64,000 nucleotides of DNA from Streptomyces sp. NBC_01454 (GCF_036227565.1 NZ_CP109460.1:930001-994000); one strand, 5' to 3'; shown: positions 1 to 8,497, counted from the stretch's first letter. Made by a program: numbers and translations. Notes: generated by a model not told the origin, from the letters alone.

Positions 1-1342
1 TGGGGACGGCGGCGTAGGCATCGTAGGCGGTGCGCCAGTCGTGGAAGCGGATACCGCTCAGGCCGCGGGCCGGGCCCTGCCGGAAGAGGAACGCGTCGTC
101 CGCCGCGTCGAGGCGGGTGGGCACCGGCTCGTACTCGGCCGGGTTCAGCAGGTGGTTGCCCATGAACTTGAGGATCAGGGCGAGGTTGACGTGGACCGTG
201 CCCTCCAGCTTCGGCAGGCCGCGGATCTCGGTGGCGGCCTGGGAGAAGTAGGTGTCCTTCTCGAAGCCCTTGGCCGCGATGACGTCCCACATCAGGTCGA
301 TGACCTTCTCGCCCTCGGTGGTCACCTTCATCTTCGTCATCGGGTTGAAGAGGAGGTAGCGGCGGTCGTCGGGGCCCGCGGAGCGGAAGTAGTCGACGGC
401 GCGGTCGCTGAACAGCTTCATTCCGACGAGGCGGACGTAGGCGTCGGTCAGTTCGCGGCGCACATGCGGGAACGCGGTGACGGGCCGGCCGTAGAGGATG
501 CGGTTCTGCGCATGGGTGACGGCCTCGTACATCGCGTGCTCGCAGATGCCGATCGCGCCCGTGCAGAGGTTGAACTTGCCGACGTTGACGGTGTTGAGGG
601 CGGCGTCGAAGGCCGCGCGGCCGGTGTGCAGGATGTCGTCCGCGCCGACCGGGTAGTTGTCGAGCCGGAACTCGCTGACGTACTTCGAGGAGTCGACGAC
701 GTTCTTCACCAGGTGGTAGTCCGGGTGGCTGCTGTCGGCGGCGAAGAAGACATAGCCGTCGGGGCCCTCGATGTCGGTGCGGCGGCCGAAGACGGAGACG
801 AGTCCGGCGGCGTTGCCGTTGCCGATGTAGTACTTGGAGCCGCTGGCGCGGAAGCCGCCGTCACCGTCCGGCTCCAGGAGCATGTCGGTGGAGTAGATGT
901 CGGCGCCGTGCGCCTTCTCGGACAGGCCGAAGGCGAACACCTCGCCCTGTTCGAGGAGTTCGGCCGCGCGGGCGCGGACGGTGGCGTTGTCGCTCTGCCA
1001 GATCGGGCCGAGGCCCAGGATGGTGACCTGCCAGGCGTACCAGTAGTCGAGCCCGTAGAAGCCGAAGATCTCGTTGAGGGCGGCGATCCGGGCGGTGTCC
1101 CAGCGCTTGTCCTGCTGGCCGCCGGCGGCGGAGGCCGGGGTGAGGAAGGTGGCGAACAGCCCCTCCTTGGCGGAGAAGGCGAGGAAATCCGCCAGCCAGG
1201 CACGGGAGCGGTAGTCCTCGATCAGCCGGCGCTTGCCGCGGTCCTCGAACCAGTCGACGGTGGCGCGCAGCAGCCGGCGGGTCTCGGGGTCGAAGTGTGC
1301 GGGGTCATAGGTGCGCGGGTTGAACAGCAGCGGGTCGGCCAT
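1..1342 (-). CDS. acyl-CoA dehydrogenase, 3' end beyond the window
   Basis: Flavoprotein of the acyl-CoA dehydrogenase family, which makes the trans-2-enoyl-CoA and passes electrons to ETF. About 447 codons are visible; the C-terminus lies left of the window. The ATG at 1342-1340 follows an AAGG-type ribosome site. The FAD/substrate-loop motif FGLSEKAHGAD is in the middle domain, followed by a conserved SKYYIGNGNAAG stretch and a C-terminal helical domain. The long N-terminus (MADPLLFNP...) resembles the large actinobacterial long-chain type. It lies 87 bp after a PadR regulator gene on the same strand, with a strong hairpin between, so it may be read through from the regulator promoter or have its own. 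The true substrate cannot be told from sequence. Confidence 0.88.
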   Translation of the reverse strand, partial: MADPLLFNPRTYDPAHFDPETRRLLRATVDWFEDRGKRRLIEDYRSRAWLADFLAFSAKEGLFATFLTPASAAGGQQDKRWDTARIAALNEIFGFYGLDYWYAWQVTILGLGPIWQSDNATVRARAAELLEQGEVFAFGLSEKAHGADIYSTDMLLEPDGDGGFRASGSKYYIGNGNAAGLVSVFGRRTDIEGPDGYVFFAADSSHPDYHLVKNVVDSSKYVSEFRLDNYPVGADDILHTGRAAFDAALNTVNVGKFNLCTGAIGICEHAMYEAVTHAQNRILYGRPVTAFPHVRRELTDAYVRLVGMKLFSDRAVDYFRSAGPDDRRYLLFNPMTKMKVTTEGEKVIDLMWDVIAAKGFEKDTYFSQAATEIRGLPKLEGTVHVNLALILKFMGNHLLNPAEYEPVPTRLDAADDAFLFRQGPARGLSGIRFHDWRTAYDAYAAVP

Positions 1343-1396
1343 GGTGTTCGCCTTTCCGGTTCGTCGGGGAGAGGGAGGGTCAAGAAACGTGCGGGC

Positions 1397-1440
1397 GGTG
1401 CCGGTGAGCGGCCCGGGCAGGCGGGCGGCTCACCGGCACC
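1397..1440 (-). terminator. hairpin at the end of the padR-like gene
   Basis: A perfect 13-bp inverted repeat (GGTGCCGGTGAGC at 1397-1409, GCTCACCGGCACC at 1428-1440) with an 18-nt loop overlaps the stop codon of the PadR gene. It should limit read-through into the acyl-CoA dehydrogenase gene. Confidence 0.6.
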
Positions 1441-2002
1441 GGGTTCCGTGCGCGGCGGCGAGCCGGCGGAGGGTGGCGAGCACGTCCTCCAGCCAGGCGA
1501 TCGTCATCCGCTCGTACGCGATGCCGCCGCGCAGCACGACGTGCTGGAGTTCCTGTCCGGCATCGGGATCCTCGGGGGCATCGGGTCCGGTGAAGTCACG
1601 CCGCTCGCCCGCGAGATAGTGCGCGAGCCGGTCGGTGTGCTTGTGGTGGTGCCGCTCGACCTCGCGGATCAGGGCGGCCGGGTCGTCGAAGGCGGCACCG
1701 CGAATCTTCACCGCGAGGTCGTGCCGGACGCTCTCCGGTTCGATCGGCTCGTGCAGCCACTCGGCGAGGGCGGCCCGGCCGGGCGCGGCGACGGAGTACT
1801 CCTTCTTGTCCGGCCGGGCCTGCTGCGGCACCTCCCGGACATCGATCCAGCCGTCGCTCTCCATGCGCTTGAGAACGCGGTAGATCTGCTGGTGGGTGGC
1901 GGTCCAGAAGTAGCCGATGGACCGCTCGAACCGCCGGGCCAGCTCATAGCCGGAGCCCGGCTGCTCCAGCAGGGAGACGAGGATCGCGTGGTCGAGCGCC
2001 AT
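1430..2002 (-). CDS. PadR family transcriptional regulator
   Basis: 190 aa. The N-terminal winged helix (residues about 5-80: MALDHAILVSLLEQPGSGYE, then ATHQQIYRVLKRMESDGWI) is a textbook PadR domain, and the C-terminal half is the helical dimerisation (Vir_act_alpha_C) region with a His-rich patch (HHHKH). PadR proteins repress genes for efflux or aromatic/fatty acid handling and are relieved by the substrate. The ATG at 2002-2000 sits 14 bp from a perfect palindrome at 2016-2033, so autoregulation is likely. The acyl-CoA dehydrogenase immediately downstream is the obvious target. Confidence 0.93.
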   Translation of the reverse strand: MALDHAILVSLLEQPGSGYELARRFERSIGYFWTATHQQIYRVLKRMESDGWIDVREVPQQARPDKKEYSVAAPGRAALAEWLHEPIEPESVRHDLAVKIRGAAFDDPAALIREVERHHHKHTDRLAHYLAGERRDFTGPDAPEDPDAGQELQHVVLRGGIAYERMTIAWLEDVLATLRRLAAAHGTRCR

Positions 2003-2015
2003 ACCCCGATCCTTC

Positions 2016-2033
2016 TATGCAACGAGTTGCATA
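2016..2033. promoter_or_regulatory. PadR-type operator palindrome
   Basis: TATGCAACGAGTTGCATA is a perfect 8-bp inverted repeat with a 2-bp centre. The ATGCAA...TTGCAT form is typical of actinobacterial PadR operators. It lies just upstream of the PadR start and between that gene and the divergent gene at 2166. Confidence 0.75.
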
Positions 2034-2165
2034 AACAAGGGGCTCCGCGTGGGTGAGACACGGCTCACCCACGCGCCCGCGGCTTCCGCACGCCTCCCGG
2101 ACGCGGCCGCGCCGCCCGCCGCACCGTGGGACGATGACGCCGAAGGGGAATCGGGGGAGGCAGCG

Positions 2166-2963
2166 GTGCAAGGCGGATGTTCTGGTGTGCCGGACGTGGG
2201 TGCCGCACCGTCGGGGCCCCCTCCCCCGCGATCACCGGTCCTCGCGGCGCACGGCGGACTGCTCGACCTGCGCGGACGGGCCGGTGCCCGGCCGGTGCCG
2301 TCGTCCCCGTTCACCCTGGCCTATCCGGCGAACGCCGTGGTGGTGGTGTCCGGCCTGCCCGGCAGCGGCAAGAGCACGCTGCTGCGCCGCGCCCCCGCAC
2401 AGGCGACGGTCATCGACCCGCGGGCCGTCCACGTCGCCTGCGAAACGGTGATGCCCGACTGGCTGCCGTACGGCCTCTACCGGCCCTGGGCGCGGTGGAA
2501 GCACATCCGCTGGCTACACCGCGAACTGCGGGGTGACGGGCCGCTGTTGGTCCACGACTGCGGCAGCCGCCCCTGGGTGCGCCGCTGGATGGCCCGGGCG
2601 GCGGGGCGCCGGGGCCGCCCGCTGCATCTGGTCCTGCTGGACGTGGGCACGGCCGAAGCCCTGTCCGGCCAGGAGTCCCGCGGGCGGCGCGCACCGCGAC
2701 GCGCGTTCGCGCGGCACCACCGGGGCCTGGACCGGCTCCTCGGCCGGCTGTCCCGGGCCGCTGCCGACGGCCCGCCCCCGGCCGCCGGCCCGCCCGCCGC
2801 CGCCGAGGCACCCGGGGCACCCGCGCACCGCGCGGCGCTGCCCGTTCCGCCCTGCGTGGCGGAGGCCGCCTCGGTGGTCCTGCTCGGCGGTCCGACCCGG
2901 GGGCTCGCGACATGGGAGTTCACCGGGGTGCCCCGGCCCGCACGGCCGGCCGGCGCCCGGTGA
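2166..2963 (+). CDS. P-loop NTPase/kinase-like protein
   Basis: 265 aa from the GTG at 2166, chosen because GGGGGAGG lies 5 bases upstream; a longer frame opens at 2049 but its extra residues look non-coding. The Walker A motif GLPGSGKST is at about residues 61-69 after a beta-strand VVVVS. A DCGSRPWVRRW segment and LHLVLLDV strand follow, as in small AAA/zeta-toxin-like kinases. The Ala/Pro-rich tail (about 200-240) looks disordered. Related Streptomyces proteins are annotated only as ATP-binding. Function is unknown. It is transcribed away from the PadR gene and towards the ATPase at 3097. Confidence 0.75.
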   Translation: MQGGCSGVPDVGAAPSGPPPPRSPVLAAHGGLLDLRGRAGARPVPSSPFTLAYPANAVVVVSGLPGSGKSTLLRRAPAQATVIDPRAVHVACETVMPDWLPYGLYRPWARWKHIRWLHRELRGDGPLLVHDCGSRPWVRRWMARAAGRRGRPLHLVLLDVGTAEALSGQESRGRRAPRRAFARHHRGLDRLLGRLSRAAADGPPPAAGPPAAAEAPGAPAHRAALPVPPCVAEAASVVLLGGPTRGLATWEFTGVPRPARPAGAR

Positions 2964-3096
2964 CCCCACCCCTCCACCCCGGAACGTGAGTCACCGTCAG
3001 CACCTTGGGTGAACCGGTGGCACGTTGCGCATACGCGTGCCAACCTTCTGTAATCAGCCGGCGGTCCTGTCGCCGGCCGGGACAGGGGGATAAGCC

Positions 3097-5094
3097 GTGA
3101 CGGAGCGTCCGTTGGGCATACAGGGGATCGAGGCCCTGTACGAAGAGTGCCGCACACGGGTACCGGACAACAAGACCGCGCCGGCGGGGCACGGGCTCCC
3201 CGCGATCGTCCTCGTCGGACCGCGCGGCAGTGGCAAGACCGCCACTCTGAAATGGCTCGGCTACCTCGGCTCGCGGCGCCCCCACGCGTACTTCGACTTC
3301 GACTCCGCCGCGCCCCGCCGCCCCCACGAGGTCGCCGGCCGCCTCGCCTACGGCCTGTCCCACCGCCTTCCCCGGCAGACCCCACTGCTCTTCCCGCGGC
3401 TGACACTGGGCCTGTTCGTGGTGGACCCCGAGCTGTTCCTGGACGCGACGGATCCCGAGCGGGCCAAGAAGCAGTTGCGCCAGGCGCTGCGCGGGCCCCG
3501 CGACCCCCACCCCGCGGCCGAGCGGGTGGTCGCGGTCGCCGGGCTGCTCCAGGACATCAACCTCGTCCGGATCCCCGGCATCAGCCTGCTGGCCAGCCTC
3601 ATCCGGCAGCCGCCCAGCATGCCGCTGGGCGTGACCCGGCACACCGGATTCGCCTGGTACGCCGGCCCGCTGGCCGCGTTGGACGCGCTGGTCGAACTCA
3701 ACCAGCTCAGCAAGAGCGAGGATCCCGCGGACCGGACCGCGGTGGACCGTCGGCTGTGCGAGGCGTTCCTGGCCGATCTGCGCGGCGAGTACGCCCGGCG
3801 TCAACGCGACCGCAACTGTGTGGTGTTGCTGGACAACATCGACGCTCCCGGCGGGCGGGAGTTCCTCGACCTGCTGATGGAGCTCCGGGACGCCGCCGGC
3901 GAACCCGATCCGCTGCTGGCCGTGGCCGGGGCCTCGAACGTCGGCCGGGTGCCGGGAATGTTCGCGATCGGGCCGGCGGGCGTGCAGCTCCGCTCCCCCG
4001 AACAGGCCGGCTACGCCGACTGGGAACGGTCCATCCCGGACCCGCCGCCGAATCGCTCCTGGCGCTGGTACTGCGTCCAGCTGCGCGGACTGACGGCCGG
4101 CGAGACCGCCCGGCTCGGCACGAACATCGTCACCCGGCTGCCGGACGCGCCGCTGCTGGCACACCAGTTGACCGACGGACATCCGTGGGGCGTGCGGCAG
4201 CTGCTGACCGCCTCGGCCCGCATCGCGGGCCGCGAGGGGCCGGAGGCGCTGTTGCGCGGGGTGCTCTCCCGCACCACACCGGCCACGGCGGACGCCGACG
4301 AAGGGCCGTCGCTGGAGGCCGCGGCGCGGGAGTATCTGCTCCGCGATCTGACCGACGACCAGTACCGTGCGCTCGTCGAGTGCTGTGCCGCCCGCGAGTT
4401 CGACGCGGCGTGCGACGCGGGCCTCCTCGACCGCTTCCCGCTGCACACCCGCGATTCGCTGGCCCGTGTGGTCGCGACCCGATTATTGCTGACCGACCCG
4501 GTCCCGCAGGATGCCGAGACCCGTGGCGGCCGCGGCTCGGGATATCTGGAGCGGGTCCACCCGCACCCGTTGCGGGGCGGCTCCGTGCTGCACCCGTGGC
4601 CGCGCCTGCTGCTGTTGCGGGAGCTGGCCGCCGTCCCGGACCGCTGGATGGCCGTCCACGGAACGCTGCGGACCTGGCACACCGAGCACGGCCACCCGCT
4701 GGAAGTGCTCTACCACTCACTGGCGCTGCACCGGGTGGACGAGGTCATCGAGCATCTCGCCCGGCGGCTGGCCGAACTCTCCGACACCGATGTCTGGCTG
4801 TACGAGCTGTACGCCATCACCGCCGCACCGCTGCGTGAACCGGTGCTGCCGGAGCAGTCCGCCACGCTGCGGGCGGAGCAGCTGGCCGCGGAGCTCGCGC
4901 CGCGCGCGTTCGCGGCGCACACCCCCCTGGCCCTGCTGGTGATCTCGCTGTGGCTGGCGTCCGATCCGCGCAATCGGCTGCCCGGTGCGCACCCCGAGCT
5001 CAACCGCACGATCAACGCGATGTTCCAGTACCTGGCCATGCGTTCCGTGCCCACCCGGGTCGGGCTCATGCACGAGGCCGCGAAGTACGTGTGA
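3097..5094 (+). CDS. large P-loop ATPase (STAND/AAA-like), contains a TTA codon
   Basis: 665 aa, from a GTG with AGGGGGA six bases upstream. Walker A GPRGSGKT is at 41-48 and a Walker B-like strand NCVVLLDNID at about 241-250. The remaining 400 residues are helical, with repeated leucine-rich helices resembling the winged-helix and superhelical parts of STAND/AAA signalling ATPases. No effector or catalytic domain is evident. Codon 463 (4483-4485) is TTA, read by the bldA tRNA, so full translation should be confined to development or stationary phase. The gene is followed after 37 bp by a membrane-anchored receptor-like protein in the same direction, and the two probably form one operon. The exact role is unknown. 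Confidence 0.8.
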   Translation: MTERPLGIQGIEALYEECRTRVPDNKTAPAGHGLPAIVLVGPRGSGKTATLKWLGYLGSRRPHAYFDFDSAAPRRPHEVAGRLAYGLSHRLPRQTPLLFPRLTLGLFVVDPELFLDATDPERAKKQLRQALRGPRDPHPAAERVVAVAGLLQDINLVRIPGISLLASLIRQPPSMPLGVTRHTGFAWYAGPLAALDALVELNQLSKSEDPADRTAVDRRLCEAFLADLRGEYARRQRDRNCVVLLDNIDAPGGREFLDLLMELRDAAGEPDPLLAVAGASNVGRVPGMFAIGPAGVQLRSPEQAGYADWERSIPDPPPNRSWRWYCVQLRGLTAGETARLGTNIVTRLPDAPLLAHQLTDGHPWGVRQLLTASARIAGREGPEALLRGVLSRTTPATADADEGPSLEAAAREYLLRDLTDDQYRALVECCAAREFDAACDAGLLDRFPLHTRDSLARVVATRLLLTDPVPQDAETRGGRGSGYLERVHPHPLRGGSVLHPWPRLLLLRELAAVPDRWMAVHGTLRTWHTEHGHPLEVLYHSLALHRVDEVIEHLARRLAELSDTDVWLYELYAITAAPLREPVLPEQSATLRAEQLAAELAPRAFAAHTPLALLVISLWLASDPRNRLPGAHPELNRTINAMFQYLAMRSVPTRVGLMHEAAKYV

Positions 5095-5131
5095 GCGCAC
5101 CGGCGCATCCCCTCCCCTAGGAGTTGGCACC

Positions 5132-6679
5132 ATGCATCTGACCCCGCAGCCCGCCGACGCGCTTCCCCCCTGGTGGAAGGGGTGGCAGGGCATCGGCGCC
5201 GTGGCGCTCGCCCTCGTCCTCATAGCCGGCGGCCTCTGGTACTTCTGGCCCGCCGAGGAGGACACCGGTTGCGCGACGGGCGTTCCGGGGCTGCACTGGG
5301 CCGGCCGGGGCGCGCAGCGTGAGTGCGTCGGTCTCATGGACGAAACGGCGTACTCCTTCGATCCGCGGCTCAAGGGGATCACCGACCGGATCGCGCAGGA
5401 GAACCGGAGGGTCCGTCAGCAGTGGGACAAGCCCGACAAGGGCAAGAGCCGCGTCCCGTACGTCAAGGTCGCCCTGCTGACGCCCATGACGGACAGCGAC
5501 ACCAGCGCGCTGCCCATGGCGGAGATCCTCACCAGCCTGGAAGGCTCCTTCATCGGGCAGTGCCGGGCGAACGGCTGCCCGCAGCTGTCCCCGGCCGGCT
5601 CCACCGGCATCCAGGGCAAGACCCCGCAGATCGAACTCGTCCTGGCCAACGAGGGCCGCAACGAGACCCATTGGCAGCCGGTGGTGAAACAGCTGTCCGC
5701 ACTGGTCAACGGCGAACATCCGCTGGTCGCGGTCACGGGGATGGGTGTCAGCATCCCGGAGACCCAGGCGGCGGCCGACGCACTCAGCCGGCTGAAGATC
5801 CCCTCGATCGGCGCGGTCCTGACGGCCACCGACCTCAACGCGCCACGTCTGTTCAAGGTGTCCCCGTCCAACGTCGAATACGCCAAGGCACTCCGCCGCT
5901 TCCTGACCGGATCCCCGCTGGCGAAGCAGCGCGGCTACCTCGTCTTCGACAGCCGGGACGACAACTACGTCAAGACCATGCGCAAGGCGTTCGACGCCGA
6001 GTTCGGCGACTACATCGGCCGGCGGCGCGCCTCGTTCGTGGGTACGACGGGGCACAAACCCGCGGGCATCCCGAAGCTCTTCTACAACGCCGTCAACAAC
6101 ATCTGTCTGACCAAGGCACAGGTGATCTTCTACGCCGGCCGGGACCGCGATCTCGCCGACCTCGTCCGTGCCCTGTCCACCCGCAGCCAGTGCGGTCACG
6201 ACAAGCAGATCACGATCATGACGGGGGCGACCGGCGCGTTCACCCAGGGATCGGCGGTGCGCGGACTGCTCAGGGCCAACAAGATCACCGTCCTCGATGT
6301 CTCGGCGACGAGCCCCGCCCAGTGGATCAGCGGCATCCACGCCCCGTCCGGCTTCCGGCCGTTCCTCCAGGCCCTGCGGGACCTGAAGTTCTCCGACGCG
6401 GTGCTGGACGACGGTTACGCGATCATGCATCACGACGCCCTGCTGACCGCGGTGTGGGCCACCCGCAATGTCACCGGCCAGACGGGCAAGGTGGCGCCCG
6501 ACGTCCAGGATGTGTACAACGAACTCACCAACCTGCACGACGCGAGCACCGTCCCCGCGGCGAGCGGAGAGCTGAGCTTCGACGACGCCTCCCAGGGCTG
6601 GCCCCACAACAAGCCGGTCCCCGTGATCCAACTGCCCGATCCCCTCAAGCATCCCGCGCCGCCGTATCTGGTGCCGTGA
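5132..6679 (+). CDS. membrane-anchored periplasmic-binding-protein-like receptor
   Basis: 515 aa. The start ATG at 5132 has AGGAG 8 bases upstream. A short cytoplasmic N-terminus is followed by one membrane span (about residues 22-42, IGAVALALVLIAGGLWYFW), then an extracellular region of about 470 residues. From about residue 110 this has the fold signature of a type 1 periplasmic binding protein (VKVALLTPM, then PLVAVTGMG and the hinge strands IPSIGAVLTATD and RGYLVFDS), like branched-chain amino acid receptors. Three or four cysteines (GCATGVPG, REC, CRANGC) could form disulfides. There is no lipobox and no transporter permease nearby. A single-span anchored binding domain next to a cytoplasmic ATPase suggests ligand sensing rather than transport; that is inference. 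Confidence 0.8.
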   Translation: MHLTPQPADALPPWWKGWQGIGAVALALVLIAGGLWYFWPAEEDTGCATGVPGLHWAGRGAQRECVGLMDETAYSFDPRLKGITDRIAQENRRVRQQWDKPDKGKSRVPYVKVALLTPMTDSDTSALPMAEILTSLEGSFIGQCRANGCPQLSPAGSTGIQGKTPQIELVLANEGRNETHWQPVVKQLSALVNGEHPLVAVTGMGVSIPETQAAADALSRLKIPSIGAVLTATDLNAPRLFKVSPSNVEYAKALRRFLTGSPLAKQRGYLVFDSRDDNYVKTMRKAFDAEFGDYIGRRRASFVGTTGHKPAGIPKLFYNAVNNICLTKAQVIFYAGRDRDLADLVRALSTRSQCGHDKQITIMTGATGAFTQGSAVRGLLRANKITVLDVSATSPAQWISGIHAPSGFRPFLQALRDLKFSDAVLDDGYAIMHHDALLTAVWATRNVTGQTGKVAPDVQDVYNELTNLHDASTVPAASGELSFDDASQGWPHNKPVPVIQLPDPLKHPAPPYLVP

Positions 6680-6779
6680 CCGCGAGGAGGAAGCCGGAGC
6701 CACCGGGGCTCCGTATGCAACCACCTCGCAACCTCATGGGGCGTTCACTGCAGTGGTGCCCCGTGGCGGCCCGGCGCCA

Positions 6780-6807
6780 TGGTCCGGGCCGGCTTCGGGC
6801 CGGACCA
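6780..6807 (+). terminator. terminator hairpin after the receptor gene
   Basis: TGGTCCGG at 6780-6787 pairs with CCGGACCA at 6800-6807, with an inner GCC/GGC stem around a CTTC loop. It lies 100 bp after the receptor stop. A second small dyad (GGGGC...GCCCC with CACTGCAGTG inside) sits at 6738-6762. Confidence 0.55.
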
Positions 6808-6861
6808 CCGCCGTCCACCAGGACACTGACCTCCGTAGGGGCCGGGCAGAGAGGGACCCAC

Positions 6862-6927
6862 ATGTACCGAACTCGGCGCAAGAAGCCGCTGGTCAGCGGC
6901 TTGACGATGACATCGGGCCGCTTCTGA
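6862..6927 (+). CDS. 21-aa leader ORF coupled to the DUF779 gene
   Basis: A short frame from ATG 6862 to TGA 6925-6927, with the strong ribosome site AGAGAGGG (6848-6855) six bases upstream. The peptide begins MYRTRRKKPLVSG and ends TMTSGRF, basic at the front. Its stop overlaps the start of the next gene as TGATG, the classic arrangement for translational coupling. A 9-bp inverted repeat lies inside it (6883-6902). The downstream gene has no good ribosome site of its own. Whether the peptide acts by itself is unknown. Confidence 0.55.
   Translation: MYRTRRKKPLVSGLTMTSGRF
6883..6902 (+). promoter_or_regulatory. hairpin inside the leader ORF
   Basis: AAGCCGCTG (6883-6891) and CAGCGGCTT (6894-6902) form a perfect 9-bp inverted repeat with only 2 bases between. 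As RNA it would fold into a tight stem that a ribosome translating the leader would open, 25 bases before the DUF779 start. Confidence 0.55.
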
Positions 6928-7352
6928 TGAGCGGTGACGAGCGGGAGATGACCGCTCCGGACGCACCGGCCGACACGGGCGTCGCGCGGATCGCGCTCTC
7001 CGCGGCCGCGACGGAGCTGCTGCGTCTGCTGCACGCCCGGCACGGCCCGCTGATGTTCCACCAGTCCGGCGGCTGCTGCGACGGCAGTGCCCCCATGTGC
7101 TACCCGGACGGAGAATTCCGTACGGGGTCGTCGGATGTGCTGCTGGGCCGGCTGTCCGTGGAGGGCGTGCCGGAGCCGGTGGAATTCTGGATGTCGGGCG
7201 ACCAGTTCGCGCGCTGGCGGCACACGCATCTGACGGTGGACGTCGTACCGGGGCGGGGCAGCGGCTTCTCCCTGGAGGCACCCGAGGGTGTGCGCTTCCT
7301 GATCCGCTCGCGGCTGTTCACCGAGGAGGAACGGGCGCGTCTCGACGGCTGA
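6927..7352 (+). CDS. DUF779 family protein
   Basis: 141 aa from the ATG at 6927 (an alternative ATG at 6948 has GCGGGAG touching it, too close to serve). The family hallmark GGCCDGSAPMC is at about residues 47-57, within FHQSGGCCDGSAPMCYPDG; the paired cysteines suggest metal or redox chemistry. DUF779 genes are usually beside an aldehyde dehydrogenase gene; here none is nearby, so this is an orphan copy. It is translated after a 21-codon leader through a TGATG overlap and is closed by a strong terminator at 7398-7433. Confidence 0.88.
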   Translation: MSGDEREMTAPDAPADTGVARIALSAAATELLRLLHARHGPLMFHQSGGCCDGSAPMCYPDGEFRTGSSDVLLGRLSVEGVPEPVEFWMSGDQFARWRHTHLTVDVVPGRGSGFSLEAPEGVRFLIRSRLFTEEERARLDG

Positions 7353-7397
7353 GGCCGGCCCGTACGGGCGGATGGTCGGCGGGCCCGGGGAACATAG

Positions 7398-7433
7398 TGA
7401 GGCCCCACGCACGGGGGAGAGCGTGGGGCCTCA
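7398..7433. terminator. bidirectional terminator
   Basis: A 13-bp perfect stem (TGAGGCCCCACGC at 7398-7410, its complement at 7421-7433) with a 10-base loop. It separates the DUF779 gene from the convergent gene ending at 7550. Confidence 0.8.
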
Positions 7434-7549
7434 CACAGATAAACGGGTGGGAGAGCGTTCGGGTTCCCGCACCGTGCAAAATGCGCGAGAAAATTTTTGA
7501 GCGCGGTGCGCAGGGCACGGTCGGCAGCCCCGGTGTGCGGCCTCACCGG

Positions 7550-8497
7550 TCAGCCGTCCCGCTGCACCAGGCGTTCCAGCATCGCGTGGAAGTCCGCGTC
7601 CGCCACCACCCGCAACCCGTCGCCGTCCGGTTCGCTCAGCGGGGTCATCACCCCCCGGCGCCACCAGAACACCCTGGGGCTGATGGCCCCCGCCGCATCC
7701 TCGTGACCGGCCGCCGCGAACTGCGCCATGGCCTGCAGGGCCGGAATGACCCGGGCGTCATGGATGCGGTGGAACGCCAGCTGGTGCCGGAAGGGCATGG
7801 CGACCAGCGCACCGTCCGGGGTGAGTCCGGTGCCCATGAGCCGCTGCACCAGCTCGTCCAGGACCAGCACGCGGCTCGCGGTGAAGAAGGAGTCGCCGAG
7901 CAGCACCTCGAACGCGGAGCCGTCGCCGCGCCGCACCGTCTCATGCCCCTCGACCGGCAGCGCCCGCAGATTGTTCATCGCCCGGATCCGGAGTTCGGCC
8001 ACGTCCCCCAGGTCCGTCAGCGAGTCCTCGCTCAGCATCTGCACCGCCTCCGGCAGATCGAGGGCGAGCACCTCCCGCAGCCCCGGCGCCGGCGCCCGGC
8101 CGTACCGGAAGGAGTCCGAGGCGGGCAGCGTCTCCTGGGCGACGACACGGGGGTAGAGGCAGGCCCGGATCTCGTCCTCGCTGAGGATCTCCAGGGGCTG
8201 TGGTCCGTCCATCGTACGGAGCACCTTGCCGACGTGGTCCCGGATCAGCGCGGGCCAGCTGCGCTCCCCCCGCCGGTCGCGGTGGCACACCGCGGCGAGG
8301 TTGCCCAGGCCGAACTGCCGGCCCGCGGAATCGGTGACCACGCCCGCGTACGCGGTGACTTCGAGCCCCGCTTCCGCGAAGGCCTGCCGGACCTGTGCGC
8401 GGAAGAGCCCGCCCTCGCGCTCGGAGAAGAAGCTGAACTCCCCGTCGCGTGCCAGGTCGCGGGAATCCCGCTTCGGTCCTCGGCGGAACAGGCCCAT
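7550..8497 (-). CDS. conserved actinobacterial protein of unknown function
   Basis: 315 aa from the ATG at 8497-8495, with GGGAGGAAGAG just upstream. It starts MGLFRRGPKRDSRD and has no signal peptide or membrane span. Segments such as GRQFGLGNLAAVCHRD, WPALIRDHVGKV and ALVAMPFRHQLAFHRIHD look like a soluble alpha/beta protein. I do not recognise a catalytic motif, although the pattern is reminiscent of DUF1444-like proteins found in many streptomycetes. It is a single gene between a terminator and the monooxygenase gene. Function is not assignable from sequence. Confidence 0.7.
   Translation of the reverse strand: MGLFRRGPKRDSRDLARDGEFSFFSEREGGLFRAQVRQAFAEAGLEVTAYAGVVTDSAGRQFGLGNLAAVCHRDRRGERSWPALIRDHVGKVLRTMDGPQPLEILSEDEIRACLYPRVVAQETLPASDSFRYGRAPAPGLREVLALDLPEAVQMLSEDSLTDLGDVAELRIRAMNNLRALPVEGHETVRRGDGSAFEVLLGDSFFTASRVLVLDELVQRLMGTGLTPDGALVAMPFRHQLAFHRIHDARVIPALQAMAQFAAAGHEDAAGAISPRVFWWRRGVMTPLSEPDGDGLRVVADADFHAMLERLVQRDG

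Noticed and set aside
41..2056. Long plus-strand open frame over the acyl-CoA dehydrogenase and PadR genes
   Set aside because: Opposite-strand shadow of GC-rich coding sequence; its composition (Val/Gly/Glu-rich) is typical of antisense frames.
2049..2165. N-terminal extension of the P-loop protein to 2049
   Set aside because: The GTG at 2166 has a strong GGGGGAGG site, while the extension has none and would overlap the PadR operator region.
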